From the NCBI GenBank assembly GCA_964398915.1, contig CAYNOR010000008.1, positions 1-64,000 of the forward strand: a stretch of 64,000 nucleotides of DNA, read 5' to 3'. Below the pieces are notes generated by a model. That model was not told the DNA's origin and searched no databases. It saw only the letters and a list, made by a program, of their open reading frames with translations. The translations under genes and the position numbers were made by a program. Positions 27,064 through 35,161 of the stretch are shown here, in pieces (position 1 is the stretch's first letter; the number at the start of each line of letters is the position of its first letter). Origin of the DNA: Tichowtungia sp964398915. GTDB taxonomy: Bacteria > Verrucomicrobiota > Kiritimatiellia > Kiritimatiellales > Tichowtungiaceae.

Positions 27064-27522
27064 TTATATTTCCATGAGGTCGGCCGGATTGACTGATATG
27101 GCCATTATCAGGGTTTCCAGCCGATGCAGGTCTTCTTCAAACGGAACGTTCCACACGTCCACTTCCGTCGTTCCGCTATCCGCAACGGCGGGAGCTGAAG
27201 AAATCTGATTTTCATTAAAATTAAAGATGCCGGAAATAATGGTCAGCCCGGCGGCCAGTGCGAGTGCTGGCTTCCATAGAACAGAAGGGTTGAAATCCGG
27301 GCGAGGCTTTTCACGCAGACGGGCATCGATCCGGGTGACAGTCCACGGTGACAGCTCAACATCCGGCTTGTTGATCGAGCCGCTTAACAGGCTGAGGTCT
27401 GAACGCAGTTTGCGTGCTTTATCCGAAACCTGAAGTTCGTGTTCAAGCCGGCAGCGTTGTCCGGGGGAGAGTTCTCCGGACTGTTCGAGCAACAGCAGTT
27501 TTTCCAGTTTATTTGTTTTCAT
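27064..27522 (-). CDS. predicted anti-sigma factor
   Basis: A 152-residue protein with a soluble N-terminus (KLEKLLLLEQSGELSPGQRCRLEHELQVSDKARKLRSDL), one transmembrane helix (VLWKPALALAAGLTIISGIF, about residues 82-101) and an outer C-terminus. The N-terminal helices match the short acidic ASD-like region of membrane anti-sigma factors but lack the zinc HxxxCxxC motif. It overlaps the sigma gene by 4 bp (ATGA), the coupling typical of sigma/anti-sigma pairs. Function is inferred from this layout. Confidence 0.7.
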   Translation of the reverse strand: MKTNKLEKLLLLEQSGELSPGQRCRLEHELQVSDKARKLRSDLSLLSGSINKPDVELSPWTVTRIDARLREKPRPDFNPSVLWKPALALAAGLTIISGIFNFNENQISSAPAVADSGTTEVDVWNVPFEEDLHRLETLIMAISVNPADLMEI

Positions 27523-28184
27523 ATTCCCGCCTCCTGCAATTCCCGATATTCACCATCCAGCTCTTTCCGGAGTTTGGAAACGGCGTACTGCATCCGGGCC
27601 AGCGCCGTGTTGATGGAGCATTTTTGAATTTTAGCAATTTCCTTAAAACTGAGATCGGCCTGCATGCGCAGCCAGAACACCTCGCGTTGTTCCGGGGGAA
27701 GTTGTGCGGCGGCGGTTTCGATGCGCAGGCCCAATTCACGTCCGCCGACTTCATCATCGGGGCGGAGACGGATACTCGCGAGCTTTTCACTGAGCGCAAC
27801 CCCGTCTTCAGTTGATGCCGTATCCAGAGAGAGAAGCGGCTTCCTCTGGCGCGCCCGGTCAATCATCAGATTGTGGGCTATACGGAACAGCCAGCTTATT
27901 AAACTCTTATGACGGTAACTTTTCATGTTTCTAATTGCCCGCACCCAAACTTCCTGAAAAACCTCCTCGGCATCCTCCCGTCCTCCGGAAAACCTCAAAA
28001 CGAATCCGAAAAGCGGACGTCTGTATTTTTCAACCAGCCTGCCGAGAGCCTCGGTTTCGCCTGATCTATAAGCTGCCAGCAGTTCTGCATCTTCCTGATC
28101 CATCCGGTATTGATCTCCGTTGACGGTTTCTGTGGCATATAACGGAGCAGGGTCGGGCTTATTGTATCGGATGTCGCTTTTCAT
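27519..28184 (-). CDS. ECF-family RNA polymerase sigma factor
   Basis: A 221-residue sigma factor. Region 2 (LVEKYRRPLFGFVLRFSGGREDAEEVFQEVWVRAIRNM) and region 4 (LPPEQREVFWLRMQADLSFKEIAKIQKCSINTALARMQYAVSKLR) are clear. It would direct polymerase to promoters including its own operon. The first 27 residues are non-conserved; a start at 28103 (MDQEDAELL, GGAGA upstream) is equally possible. It is followed by the anti-sigma gene and the secreted coiled-coil protein. Confidence 0.92.
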   Translation of the reverse strand: MKSDIRYNKPDPAPLYATETVNGDQYRMDQEDAELLAAYRSGETEALGRLVEKYRRPLFGFVLRFSGGREDAEEVFQEVWVRAIRNMKSYRHKSLISWLFRIAHNLMIDRARQRKPLLSLDTASTEDGVALSEKLASIRLRPDDEVGGRELGLRIETAAAQLPPEQREVFWLRMQADLSFKEIAKIQKCSINTALARMQYAVSKLRKELDGEYRELQEAGI

Positions 28185-28199
28185 ATTTAGATACAGCCT

Positions 28200-28952
28200 T
28201 TACCGGGTATGGAGCGGAAGTGAGTTTTTCAGATGGCGGTATCCATTAACCGCAGCCTTTGCCACAGCAGTATAGTTTGTAACTACTTCCGGATGTAGCA
28301 GTTCCCATGCGCTACGAAATGTCGGCGCACCGATTACAACAATCCAAAGTGCTACAAAAAACAGATTGGCGAGATAGATAATGACATAAGAAAAAAGACG
28401 CCCGTTTTCCTGAATATCCGGCTGATGCTGACTCAGCATATAGATGGTAAAGGTCACGTGAAATCCCCAGGTCAGCCCAACTGCCGCCAGACCCCACGGC
28501 GCATAGCGACTGACATCGACAAAAAAGCTGGCGCCGTACCAGATCGCGATGACCAGTCCTGTATAGAGCGGGAAGAAATACGGCGCCAGCGAGATAATGA
28601 AATTACTTTTCGAAAGCATCACATGGCCGCCATTTTTGCCGACCTTCATTTTCCCCACTTTGGCGCCCATCAGCAAGCCCCAGCCTGCATGAGTCAATTC
28701 GTGCGCCAGCACATATGTACGGAAAGGTCGCGGCAGGATAAAAAAGCCAGCAGCCGAAACGATAAATCCGAGGGGTAGAGCCCAGCTTGTCCAGCTGGAT
28801 GATGCGGAGGGAACAGCCTGAAGCAGGTAAAAAATAACCTTAGAAAAAGCCCAGCAGAACGGGAGCAGAAGCAGGCCGATGAGGAGCTTGGAAAACTTTT
28901 TCACAACGAAGAAACTAACAGTCCCGATGAAGGTTGACACTCCAAAAAACAT
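28200..28952 (-). CDS. M50-like membrane metalloprotease
   Basis: A polytopic membrane protein of 250 residues with an HELTH zinc motif (HExxH) near residue 84 on a hydrophobic helix, followed by G-rich MGAKVGKMKVGKNGGHV. This fits intramembrane or membrane-associated peptidases of the M50 type; no LDG motif was seen, so the class is uncertain. The longer frame to 29027 was rejected because its first 15 residues would be antisense to tRNA-Ala; 28952 is the first ATG outside it. No strong ribosome site. It lies upstream of the sigma gene on the same strand, 16 bp away, so it may be part of the same stress module, perhaps cleaving the anti-sigma factor. Confidence 0.65.
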   Translation of the reverse strand: MFFGVSTFIGTVSFFVVKKFSKLLIGLLLLPFCWAFSKVIFYLLQAVPSASSSWTSWALPLGFIVSAAGFFILPRPFRTYVLAHELTHAGWGLLMGAKVGKMKVGKNGGHVMLSKSNFIISLAPYFFPLYTGLVIAIWYGASFFVDVSRYAPWGLAAVGLTWGFHVTFTIYMLSQHQPDIQENGRLFSYVIIYLANLFFVALWIVVIGAPTFRSAWELLHPEVVTNYTAVAKAAVNGYRHLKNSLPLHTR

Positions 28953-28985
28953 CACGTATAACCCCAGCTTCTTTCGACCTTTTGT

Positions 28986-29061
<76 letters not shown>

Positions 29062-29187
29062 TTTTTTAATCACATAACACCATCCGCGCAGATCAGAGAA
29101 GCGTGAGGATTTCTGCCGGACGGTTGCGATGATGTACTCCGGGTTGTGTGTCATACCATTCGCGGATGATATTCAGTATTTGATCAA

Positions 29188-29281
29188 GGCAGGCTGGACG
29201 CCTGCGGTATGTATCGCAGGGTTGCCGCGTCCTTTGGCCGCTGCTTTCTTTCAGAAAGCCTCGCTTCGCGTCCAGCCTGCC
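29188..29281. repeat. 94-bp nested inverted repeat
   Basis: The 378-bp gap 29062-29439 has no gene. It contains a perfect 14-bp inverted repeat (GGCAGGCTGGACGC at 29188, its complement at 29268) around 66 bp. Inside are CCTGCG/CGCAGG (loop GTATGTAT) and GCTTTCT/AGAAAGC (loop TTC). This could be a REP-like or MITE element, or a leader structure upstream of the UDP-sugar pyrophosphorylase gene. Confidence 0.6.
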
Positions 29282-29439
29282 CAGTCTTTACAAACCGAAT
29301 GTCATGCGGTTTTGGTATCAGGCAGTCAATCAGATGGTCGCGATCCATTTTTGTTTTTACCGCATTGATATTTATCGTCCTTAAGACCTATTGTATCCCT
29401 CTTTTTAATAAGAACGCGTTACTGATTGGAGGCTTCAGA

Positions 29440-31254
29440 ATGGATGTTTTAAATCTCACCAACAATAAAACCGAACAGGAGCTAATTACTGAACTGCTTC
29501 AGGCAGGACAAGAGCATCTCTTTGCCGGATGGGACGCTCCTGGCGTCCACGAAGCAGACAAGGCGGCCTTTTTAAAGAGTCTGACGCGTATTAATGATTC
29601 CTATCCCGGCGGGCTGACCGGTTATATTTCCAATGCTCGGAAACTTCTTGCCGAAGCAAAAGCGGGCGGGAATCCGTTCGATGGATTTGTTCCCCATCAG
29701 CCGGATAAAGTGAATCTGGTACAGTTTGATACGAACTATGACCGCTACGAAGCACTGGGGATGGCGCATTTTGATAAAACCGCTGTTGTGCTGGTGGCTG
29801 GCGGGCTTGGCGAGCGGCTGGGGTATTCCGGAATCAAGCTGGATATTCCCGTCGAGATAACCGAATCGGTATCTTATCTCGCACAGTATGCGGCGTGCCT
29901 TAAAGCCATGGAGGCCCGCATGAAAAAGCCGCAGGCTGTGCCGTTTATCATTATGACATCTGAAGATACCAACGCCAAAACCGTTGCGGTGCTCGAAGCG
30001 AACAGCCGCTTCGGTTTGAAAAAAGAACAGATTCATATCCTCAAACAGGAGCTGGTTCCTGCGATTGCTGATAACGAAGGCCGGCTCGCGCTGGAAGAAA
30101 AATATAAATTGATCCTCAAACCGCACGGTCACGGTGATATTCACATGCTGCTTCACAGCAGCGGATTGGCCACCAGGCTGGAGAAACAAGGGATCAAGCA
30201 TCTGCTTTTCATTCAGGATACGAACGGACAGGTCTTTAATGCCGCTCCGGCCGCATTGGGGGTTTCTGTAGAAAAAGGGTTCGACTTCAACTCCATTGCG
30301 GTTAACCGCATTCCCGGCGAGGCGGTCGGCGGGCTGGCCAAACTGGTCAAAGGGAACACCGCGCTGACTCTCAACGTGGAATACAATCAGCTGGATCCTC
30401 TGCTTCGCGCAACCGTCAGTCCCGAGGGCGACGTGCCGGATGCGCAGGGATTTTCTATGTTCCCGGGCAACATTAATGTGCTGGTCATCAAGCTGGAATC
30501 CTACGTAAAAATCCTGAAACGGACTCAGGGAATTATTGCCGAGTTCGTTAACCCGAAATACAGCGATGCCGCCCGGACTTCCTTCAAAAAACCGACACGC
30601 CTCGAAACCATGATGCAGGATCTGCCGAAACTTTTCGGACCGGATGAAAAAGTCGGCGTTACGATCTTTGATCGCCGCTGGTGTTTTTCAGCCAATAAAA
30701 ACAATATTAAAGATGCTGCAGCGAAGCATGCGGCGGGCGGACCGCCCGAATCCGGCGCAACCGCTGAATCCGATTTCTATCTGGCAGGCCGCATGCGGCT
30801 GGATGCTGCCGGAGTGCAGATGAAAACAGCAAAAGAGGAGTTGATCCTTGGCATCCCGTTTACGCCCGGTCCGCGTGTTTTGCTTCGTCCATCGTTTGCC
30901 ATGACGCTCAGCGAAGTCCGCGCGAAAATCAAAGGCGGGAAAATTTCCGGTGATGCTACGCTCGTTCTCGACGGCAAAAACATCACGCTCGAAAATGTTG
31001 AAATTGCGGCAGGATCAGCACTCGTCATCAAAGCCTATAACGGCGCCAAAGTAACCGTCAAAGGCCTTAAGGTTGAAAATGACGGCTTCCAGCTGGTTCC
31101 GCTGTCGGAAGACGAGCAGAACAGTCCGGCGACACCGGAATATTTGCGCATTCGCGGTTACCGGATTGAAAACCGGTCAGCCGTCGTTTATGAAATTGCA
31201 AAACCCGGCATTTACACCATTGGTTGCGACGGCATTTTATTTGCAGAAAAGTAG
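29440..31254 (+). CDS. UDP-sugar pyrophosphorylase
   Basis: A 604-residue nucleotidyltransferase. Residues 117-136 (VLVAGGLGERLGYSGIKLDI) are the nucleotide-binding loop in the form found in UDP-sugar pyrophosphorylases (plant USP and relatives) rather than bacterial GalU, which is about 300 residues. Other matches include MTSEDTNAKT, KLILKPHGHGDIH and QDTNGQV. Length is close to plant USP. It makes UDP-glucose, -galactose, -glucuronate and similar from UTP and sugar-1-phosphate. The start at 29440 has GGAGG 8 nt upstream; longer in-frame upstream sequence lacks a signal or conservation. Confidence 0.85.
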   Translation: MDVLNLTNNKTEQELITELLQAGQEHLFAGWDAPGVHEADKAAFLKSLTRINDSYPGGLTGYISNARKLLAEAKAGGNPFDGFVPHQPDKVNLVQFDTNYDRYEALGMAHFDKTAVVLVAGGLGERLGYSGIKLDIPVEITESVSYLAQYAACLKAMEARMKKPQAVPFIIMTSEDTNAKTVAVLEANSRFGLKKEQIHILKQELVPAIADNEGRLALEEKYKLILKPHGHGDIHMLLHSSGLATRLEKQGIKHLLFIQDTNGQVFNAAPAALGVSVEKGFDFNSIAVNRIPGEAVGGLAKLVKGNTALTLNVEYNQLDPLLRATVSPEGDVPDAQGFSMFPGNINVLVIKLESYVKILKRTQGIIAEFVNPKYSDAARTSFKKPTRLETMMQDLPKLFGPDEKVGVTIFDRRWCFSANKNNIKDAAAKHAAGGPPESGATAESDFYLAGRMRLDAAGVQMKTAKEELILGIPFTPGPRVLLRPSFAMTLSEVRAKIKGGKISGDATLVLDGKNITLENVEIAAGSALVIKAYNGAKVTVKGLKVENDGFQLVPLSEDEQNSPATPEYLRIRGYRIENRSAVVYEIAKPGIYTIGCDGILFAEK

Positions 31255-31268
31255 TCGGGGCTGAGTAC

Positions 31269-31358
31269 AGCCGTTTGCTTGTCAAACGGCTCAAGTCTCC
31301 AGTTGCGAGCAACTGGATTTACTGTGTTGGAGTACAGCCATTTGCTTGTCAAATGGCT
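31269..31358. repeat. triple-hairpin repeat element
   Basis: Three perfect hairpins between the pyrophosphorylase and fabI genes: AGCCGTTTG-CTTGT-CAAACGGCT at 31269-31291, CCAGTTGC-GA-GCAACTGG at 31299-31316, and AGCCATTTG-CTTGT-CAAATGGCT at 31336-31358. The first and third share loop and flanks (AGTACAGCC before, CTCAAG after). A degraded copy lies at 56712-56772. They may end transcription of the two convergent genes. Confidence 0.8.
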
Positions 31359-31365
31359 TTCGTGC

Positions 31366-32265
31366 TCAAGAAGTTATTTTCTCGAGCTGATGCTGTTTCT
31401 GCAGGAGTCTCATCCGCTCCAGACGTTCTTTGGCGGCAGCTTTTCGTTTGGCGGGCATCGCCTTGATCGGCTTTTCGTGCGGCAGCAGCTCGCCGCCGAC
31501 CGCCGAGGCCCCGCCGTCCACGTAGAGCGTTTGACCGGTGATTTTTTTGGAGCCGTCTCCGAGCAGGAAAAGTACCGCATTGGCCACTTCCTGCTTATCT
31601 TTAACCGTATCCCACGGGAGCGGGCTGATCCGTTTCCAGGTGCGTGCCAGATGTGCAAAGTGCGGAATTGATTTAGCGGCCTTCGTGGTGAGCGGGCCGG
31701 CGGATACGGCATTGACGCGGACGTGTTCGCGGCCGTATTCACGGGCCAGCGCACGAACCAGCGCTTCGAGTGCCGCTTTATTAATGCCCATCCAGTTGTA
31801 GTACGGGAAAGCAACTTGCGAGGCAAAGGAAAGGGTTACGATGGAACCGCCTTTGGGCATGTGCTCCTGTGCGAACTGCGACACGGTCGCCAGCGAGGCG
31901 CAGCTGATGTGGAAGCCCTGTTTAATATCTTCAATCGCATCCGTGTACATGTGGTCGCCGAGGCAGGTTTTCGGATTGGCAAAGGCGATGGAATGTACAA
32001 CGCCGTCTATAGGGCCGATGCTCGCGAAGAGCGCTTTGACTTCGCTTTCGATGGTGACTTCGCAGTAACGAATATCCAGCGAGTCCTTCTCTTCTTGCGA
32101 GAGATCGGTACATCCGCGGTCAAAAAATATCTTTTTGAGGCGCTCGTTCTGCGCCGTGTAAATTACCTTGCCGCCCAGCTCCTCAATCATTTTGCCGGTG
32201 GCATAGGCGATGGAGTCCGTATTGAGCAGGCCCATCACTACATACGTTCCGCCTTTTTTAATCAT
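31366..32265 (-). CDS. fabI: enoyl-ACP reductase FabI
   Basis: A 299-residue SDR-type enzyme of fatty-acid elongation that reduces enoyl-ACP with NADH. FabI marks: MGLLNTDSIAYATGKMI at the start in place of the usual GxxxGIG, the Y-x6-K motif (YNWMGINK, about residue 161), and DGGASAVG near the end. It has a basic C-terminal extension of about 30 residues (AKRKAAAKERLERMRLL) beyond most FabI. The ATG at 32265 has AAGGA 8 nt upstream. Confidence 0.9.
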   Translation of the reverse strand: MIKKGGTYVVMGLLNTDSIAYATGKMIEELGGKVIYTAQNERLKKIFFDRGCTDLSQEEKDSLDIRYCEVTIESEVKALFASIGPIDGVVHSIAFANPKTCLGDHMYTDAIEDIKQGFHISCASLATVSQFAQEHMPKGGSIVTLSFASQVAFPYYNWMGINKAALEALVRALAREYGREHVRVNAVSAGPLTTKAAKSIPHFAHLARTWKRISPLPWDTVKDKQEVANAVLFLLGDGSKKITGQTLYVDGGASAVGGELLPHEKPIKAMPAKRKAAAKERLERMRLLQKQHQLEKITS

Positions 32266-32350
32266 TCGTGAATCCTTTCAGAGAATGGTTTATACGCGCG
32301 AAAGCGCGGGACAATGCCAGACTTTGCCTGAAAAAAAAGCCTTAAGTTGA

Positions 32351-33415
32351 CTAAAAATCAACGCGTAGCAACGGGCAGGTGCTGAAGCGGCTTTCCTTGA
32401 CGGTATTAAACAGACCGATCTGTACGCCGTCCAGCCGTTCGCAATGATTGAACAGGCCGAGCTGCAAGCCGCGGACATAACGGGCATGATTGTAAAGCAG
32501 ACTGATTTGCGCGCCGTCGACGTTTTCAAAGACGAAATTCCAAAGCCCCGCGATTTCGAGTCCTTCCAGCGCACCGGCCATCGTGCTGATACCGCCGATC
32601 TGCAGGCCGTCTGATTTGCCGATGACATTGGCCGCCACGAGCGAAAGCTGCAACCCCTTCATTTCGCCGGTTTCAGCCAGAATAATCGAGCCTTGCAGCC
32701 CTTTAGCGACTGTTTCCGCCTTAGCCATCACTCCGCCGATCTGAATGCCGCGGGTTTCCTTGGATTTGGCCGTCAGTCCGCCGATCTGAATACCGCGGGT
32801 GTAGCGCGATTCGTTAAACAACAAACCCAGCTGAATACCGTTAGCGTACCAGCTGGCTTCTGTGAAAACTCCGCCCAGCTGGATCCCGGCGAGATTTTCG
32901 GCTTTTGTTTCATAGAGTCCGGCCTGAATACCCTTGGCCCAGCATTTATCGGTTTCGGATTCCGACTCGGCGATCAATCCGCCGACCTGAATACCGTTTA
33001 TCTCGCGAGCCTTACCCAGCAGGCCGGTCAGCTGAATACCGTAGAGATCTTCCGCGTCTGTTGTAACAAGTGCGGCCTGGAGGCCGCCAACCTGTTTGGT
33101 TTCAGCGCTCCAAAGCGCGAGCTGAATACCGCCGAAATCATGTGTTTCATTACGGTAGATAGCCGCCTGCAACCCGCTGGCATCTTCCGAAACGTTCCAG
33201 AATCCGAGGTCAATCCCGTGCATGTAGCGGTTATCCACGAAATAACAATTCAGGCGCAGACCGTGTACGCCGTAATCTTTAGGAAAAAGACAATGATACT
33301 CGTCAGCGCCCAGCTGAAACGGAGTGCTGAGATGGGTAATGGATTTTTCGACCGGCATCGCTGCGAAGAGCGAGCCTGCCGCCAGCGCGAAGAGAAAAAC
33401 AAAGGTCTTTTTCAT
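32351..33415 (-). CDS. secreted protein of 17 G-[IL]-Q repeats
   Basis: A 354-residue exported protein with a signal peptide (MKKTFVFLFALAAGSLFA). From about residue 80 to the end it is built of roughly 17 imperfect repeats, spaced 17-25 residues, each with the core G-[IL]-Q-[ILA]-[GA]-[GL]-[LIV] (for example NGIQVGGLI, RGIQIGGLT, RGLQLGLFN). This resembles LA_2272-type surface repeat proteins and should fold as a regular beta structure, probably on the cell surface. Function unknown. Repeats are more alike in the middle of the protein, suggesting internal duplication. Confidence 0.75.
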   Translation of the reverse strand: MKKTFVFLFALAAGSLFAAMPVEKSITHLSTPFQLGADEYHCLFPKDYGVHGLRLNCYFVDNRYMHGIDLGFWNVSEDASGLQAAIYRNETHDFGGIQLALWSAETKQVGGLQAALVTTDAEDLYGIQLTGLLGKAREINGIQVGGLIAESESETDKCWAKGIQAGLYETKAENLAGIQLGGVFTEASWYANGIQLGLLFNESRYTRGIQIGGLTAKSKETRGIQIGGVMAKAETVAKGLQGSIILAETGEMKGLQLSLVAANVIGKSDGLQIGGISTMAGALEGLEIAGLWNFVFENVDGAQISLLYNHARYVRGLQLGLFNHCERLDGVQIGLFNTVKESRFSTCPLLRVDF

Positions 33416-33550
33416 AAAGCCGTTTTTATCATCCGCCGCCCCAAATATAAAGGGAAACTTTTAACCCTTCTCCCGTTTTAATCACGAGTCATCACGCGCT
33501 ATCAAAACAGGGCGGTTTGGGTGTGTCATGCGTTTAGACCAATAAATAAA

Positions 33551-33574
33551 GGGCTAAAACCGAAGTCTTAGCCC
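33551..33574 (-). terminator. terminator after tRNA-Arg
   Basis: On the minus strand GGGCTAA and TTAGCCC pair around a 10-nt loop, followed by TTTATTTATT. It lies 9 bp past the tRNA-Arg 3' end. Confidence 0.82.
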
Positions 33575-33583
33575 CTGAAAAGA

Positions 33584-33658
33584 TGGTGCACCTGCCGGGA
33601 GTCGAACCCAGATCACCGGCTTCGGAGGCCAGTGTTCTATCCATTGAACTACAGGTGC
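33584..33658 (-). tRNA. tRNA-Arg (anticodon CCG)
   Basis: Minus-strand cloverleaf: acceptor GCACCTG with CAGGTGC, anticodon loop CTCCGAA giving CCG, T arm GGTTCGACTCC, and encoded CCA at 33584-33586. Confidence 0.96.
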
Positions 33659-33784
33659 ACTGAAAAGAGGGTTATCTGTTAGCGGTTAATGCCCTCAGAG
33701 AAAAGCCAAAACATTTTAAATCTGTTTTGAAATACGGACGGAAACCCGCATAATGCGCCCCATTAACCCTGAAGGAGGACGAGC

Positions 33785-34360
33785 ATGGAACTTAAAGGAA
33801 GCCAGACTGAGCAAAATCTGATGTGTGCATTCGCCGGCGAATCACAGGCCCGCAACCGTTATACGTACTACGCGGCCGCAGCCAAAAAAGAAGGCTATGT
33901 CCAGATTGCTGATATTTTTGAGGAAACAGCGAATCAGGAAAAAGAGCATGCCAAGCGTCTGTTCAAACTGATGGAAGGCGGCGAAATTCAGATTCCTGCC
34001 AGTACCTTCCCCGCCGGACCGGTTGGATCAACAGTTGATAATCTGCTGGCCGCCGCAGCCGGTGAAGAGCACGAGTGGACCGATATGTACCCTTCCTTTG
34101 CCAAAATTGCTAAGGAAGAAGGCTTTACGCTGATTGCCGCAGTGTTCAGTGCGATCGCCGTGGCCGAAAAGCAGCACGACAAACGCTACAAAGATCTCGC
34201 GGCCAATATTAAGGCGGGCAAGGTGTTTGAGCGTGCAGAGAAAGTAGTCTGGCGTTGCCGCAACTGCGGCTACCTGCATACAGGAACCAAAGCCCCGGTT
34301 AAATGCGCCGCTTGCGACCATGTGCAGGCGCATTTCGAATTGCTTGGCGAAAACTGGTAA
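33785..34360 (+). CDS. rbr: rubrerythrin
   Basis: A 191-residue peroxide-reducing iron protein. The N-terminal ferritin-like di-iron domain has the helix motifs GESQARNRYTYYA and ETANQEKEHAKRLF, then EEHEWTDMYP and AVAEKQHDKRY. The C-terminal rubredoxin domain has CRNCGYLHTG and CAACDH. It reduces hydrogen peroxide in anaerobes using reduced rubredoxin; the rubredoxin-like protein at 25888 is one possible partner. GAAGGAGG lies before the ATG. It ends in a terminator shared with ogt. Confidence 0.96.
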   Translation: MELKGSQTEQNLMCAFAGESQARNRYTYYAAAAKKEGYVQIADIFEETANQEKEHAKRLFKLMEGGEIQIPASTFPAGPVGSTVDNLLAAAAGEEHEWTDMYPSFAKIAKEEGFTLIAAVFSAIAVAEKQHDKRYKDLAANIKAGKVFERAEKVVWRCRNCGYLHTGTKAPVKCAACDHVQAHFELLGENW

Positions 34361-34372
34361 ACGGTCAGCGGT

Positions 34373-34855
34373 TCATGAACGCGCGGCTTTTCCAAACCTT
34401 GGAAGGGCCGCGTTCTTTTTTGGTTCGCAGGCCTCTATCTCTAAGAGAAGTTTTTTCCATGGCAGTCCACAACTGAAGCCGCCGAGGCCTTTAGCGGCAA
34501 CGGCCCGGTGACAGGGAATAAAAAGGGGTAACGGATTTGCTCCGCAGGCGGAGCCGACGGCACGTGCTGCTTTTGGATGACCCATGGCCGCTGCAATTTC
34601 TCCGTAGGTGCGGGTTTGTCCGCGCGGAATCTTTTTCAGCTCATTCCATACCGCTTGTTGGAACTTGGTTCCAGAGGAAATTCCAATGACTGGAAATTTT
34701 CTGAGCCAAGCCTCCAAGGATTGGAAGTCAGCGAATGATAACGGCTTGCGCGGCTCCTTGCTGAGTAACGGCAAAACAAGTGCAATGACTTTTCCGCTGT
34801 TGTCCAGTTTCAGCGTGACGGGGCCCCATGTCGTTTGAAATTTAACGGTTTTCAT
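34373..34855 (-). CDS. ogt: methylated-DNA-cysteine methyltransferase Ogt
   Basis: A 160-residue DNA-repair protein that transfers alkyl groups from O6-alkylguanine to its own cysteine. The active site IPCHRA is present, as are the arginine-finger region KIPRGQTRTYGEIA and AVGSACGANPLP. The start at 34855 (MKTVKFQTTWGP) was chosen over the longer frame, whose first 31 residues are non-conserved and hydrophobic. Residues about 48-65 are encoded by two dispersed TTCCAA-type palindromes (34681-34695 and 34713-34726), and its C-terminus by a third, so this small gene carries three copies. Confidence 0.9.
   Translation of the reverse strand: MKTVKFQTTWGPVTLKLDNSGKVIALVLPLLSKEPRKPLSFADFQSLEAWLRKFPVIGISSGTKFQQAVWNELKKIPRGQTRTYGEIAAAMGHPKAARAVGSACGANPLPLFIPCHRAVAAKGLGGFSCGLPWKKLLLEIEACEPKKNAALPRFGKAARS
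34377..34420 (+). terminator. terminator of rubrerythrin, built on a palindrome
   Basis: GAACGCGCGGC pairs imperfectly with GCCGCGTTC, with the palindrome TTCCAAACCTTGGAA (34390-34404) as inner arm, followed by TTTTTT. It overlaps the 3' end of the convergent ogt gene, so the palindrome also encodes part of Ogt. Confidence 0.8.
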
Positions 34856-34976
34856 ATGGCGGTTTGAGGGAAAGTTCACCCAGCGGCATAAAATATGACT
34901 CAAAAGGGGAATTACAGCCAATACAAACAATGCGCCGACGGGAACCATCCGTTAAATAACCTTTCATTTAGCCGCT

Positions 34977-35141
34977 ATGAAAGAGCCGATTTTATATCCC
35001 CGTTTTGTCCGCAAACGATTGGTTGAAGCTTTGGCCGATACGCCTGTCGTGTTGCTCCATGGCCCGCGCCGAATACAAAACGGGAAAAACCTCGTCGCTG
35101 TGAATCACCAAGCACATTTTTTTCTCAGTGTCTCGGGTTGA
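34977..35141 (+). pseudogene. N-terminal remnant of DUF4143 ATPase
   Basis: The frame starts MKEPILYPRFVRKRL, then LADTPVVLLHGPR, the usual opening of AAA_14/DUF4143 ATPases, where GPRQ-x-GKT should follow. Instead the frame reads GPRRIQNGKN and stops after 54 codons. The DNA still shows GGGAAAA where the P-loop GKT codons would be, so small indels broke the frame. The rest of the gene is absent. Confidence 0.6.
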
Positions 35142-35161
35142 ACCGCAGAAATCAGCAGGTC

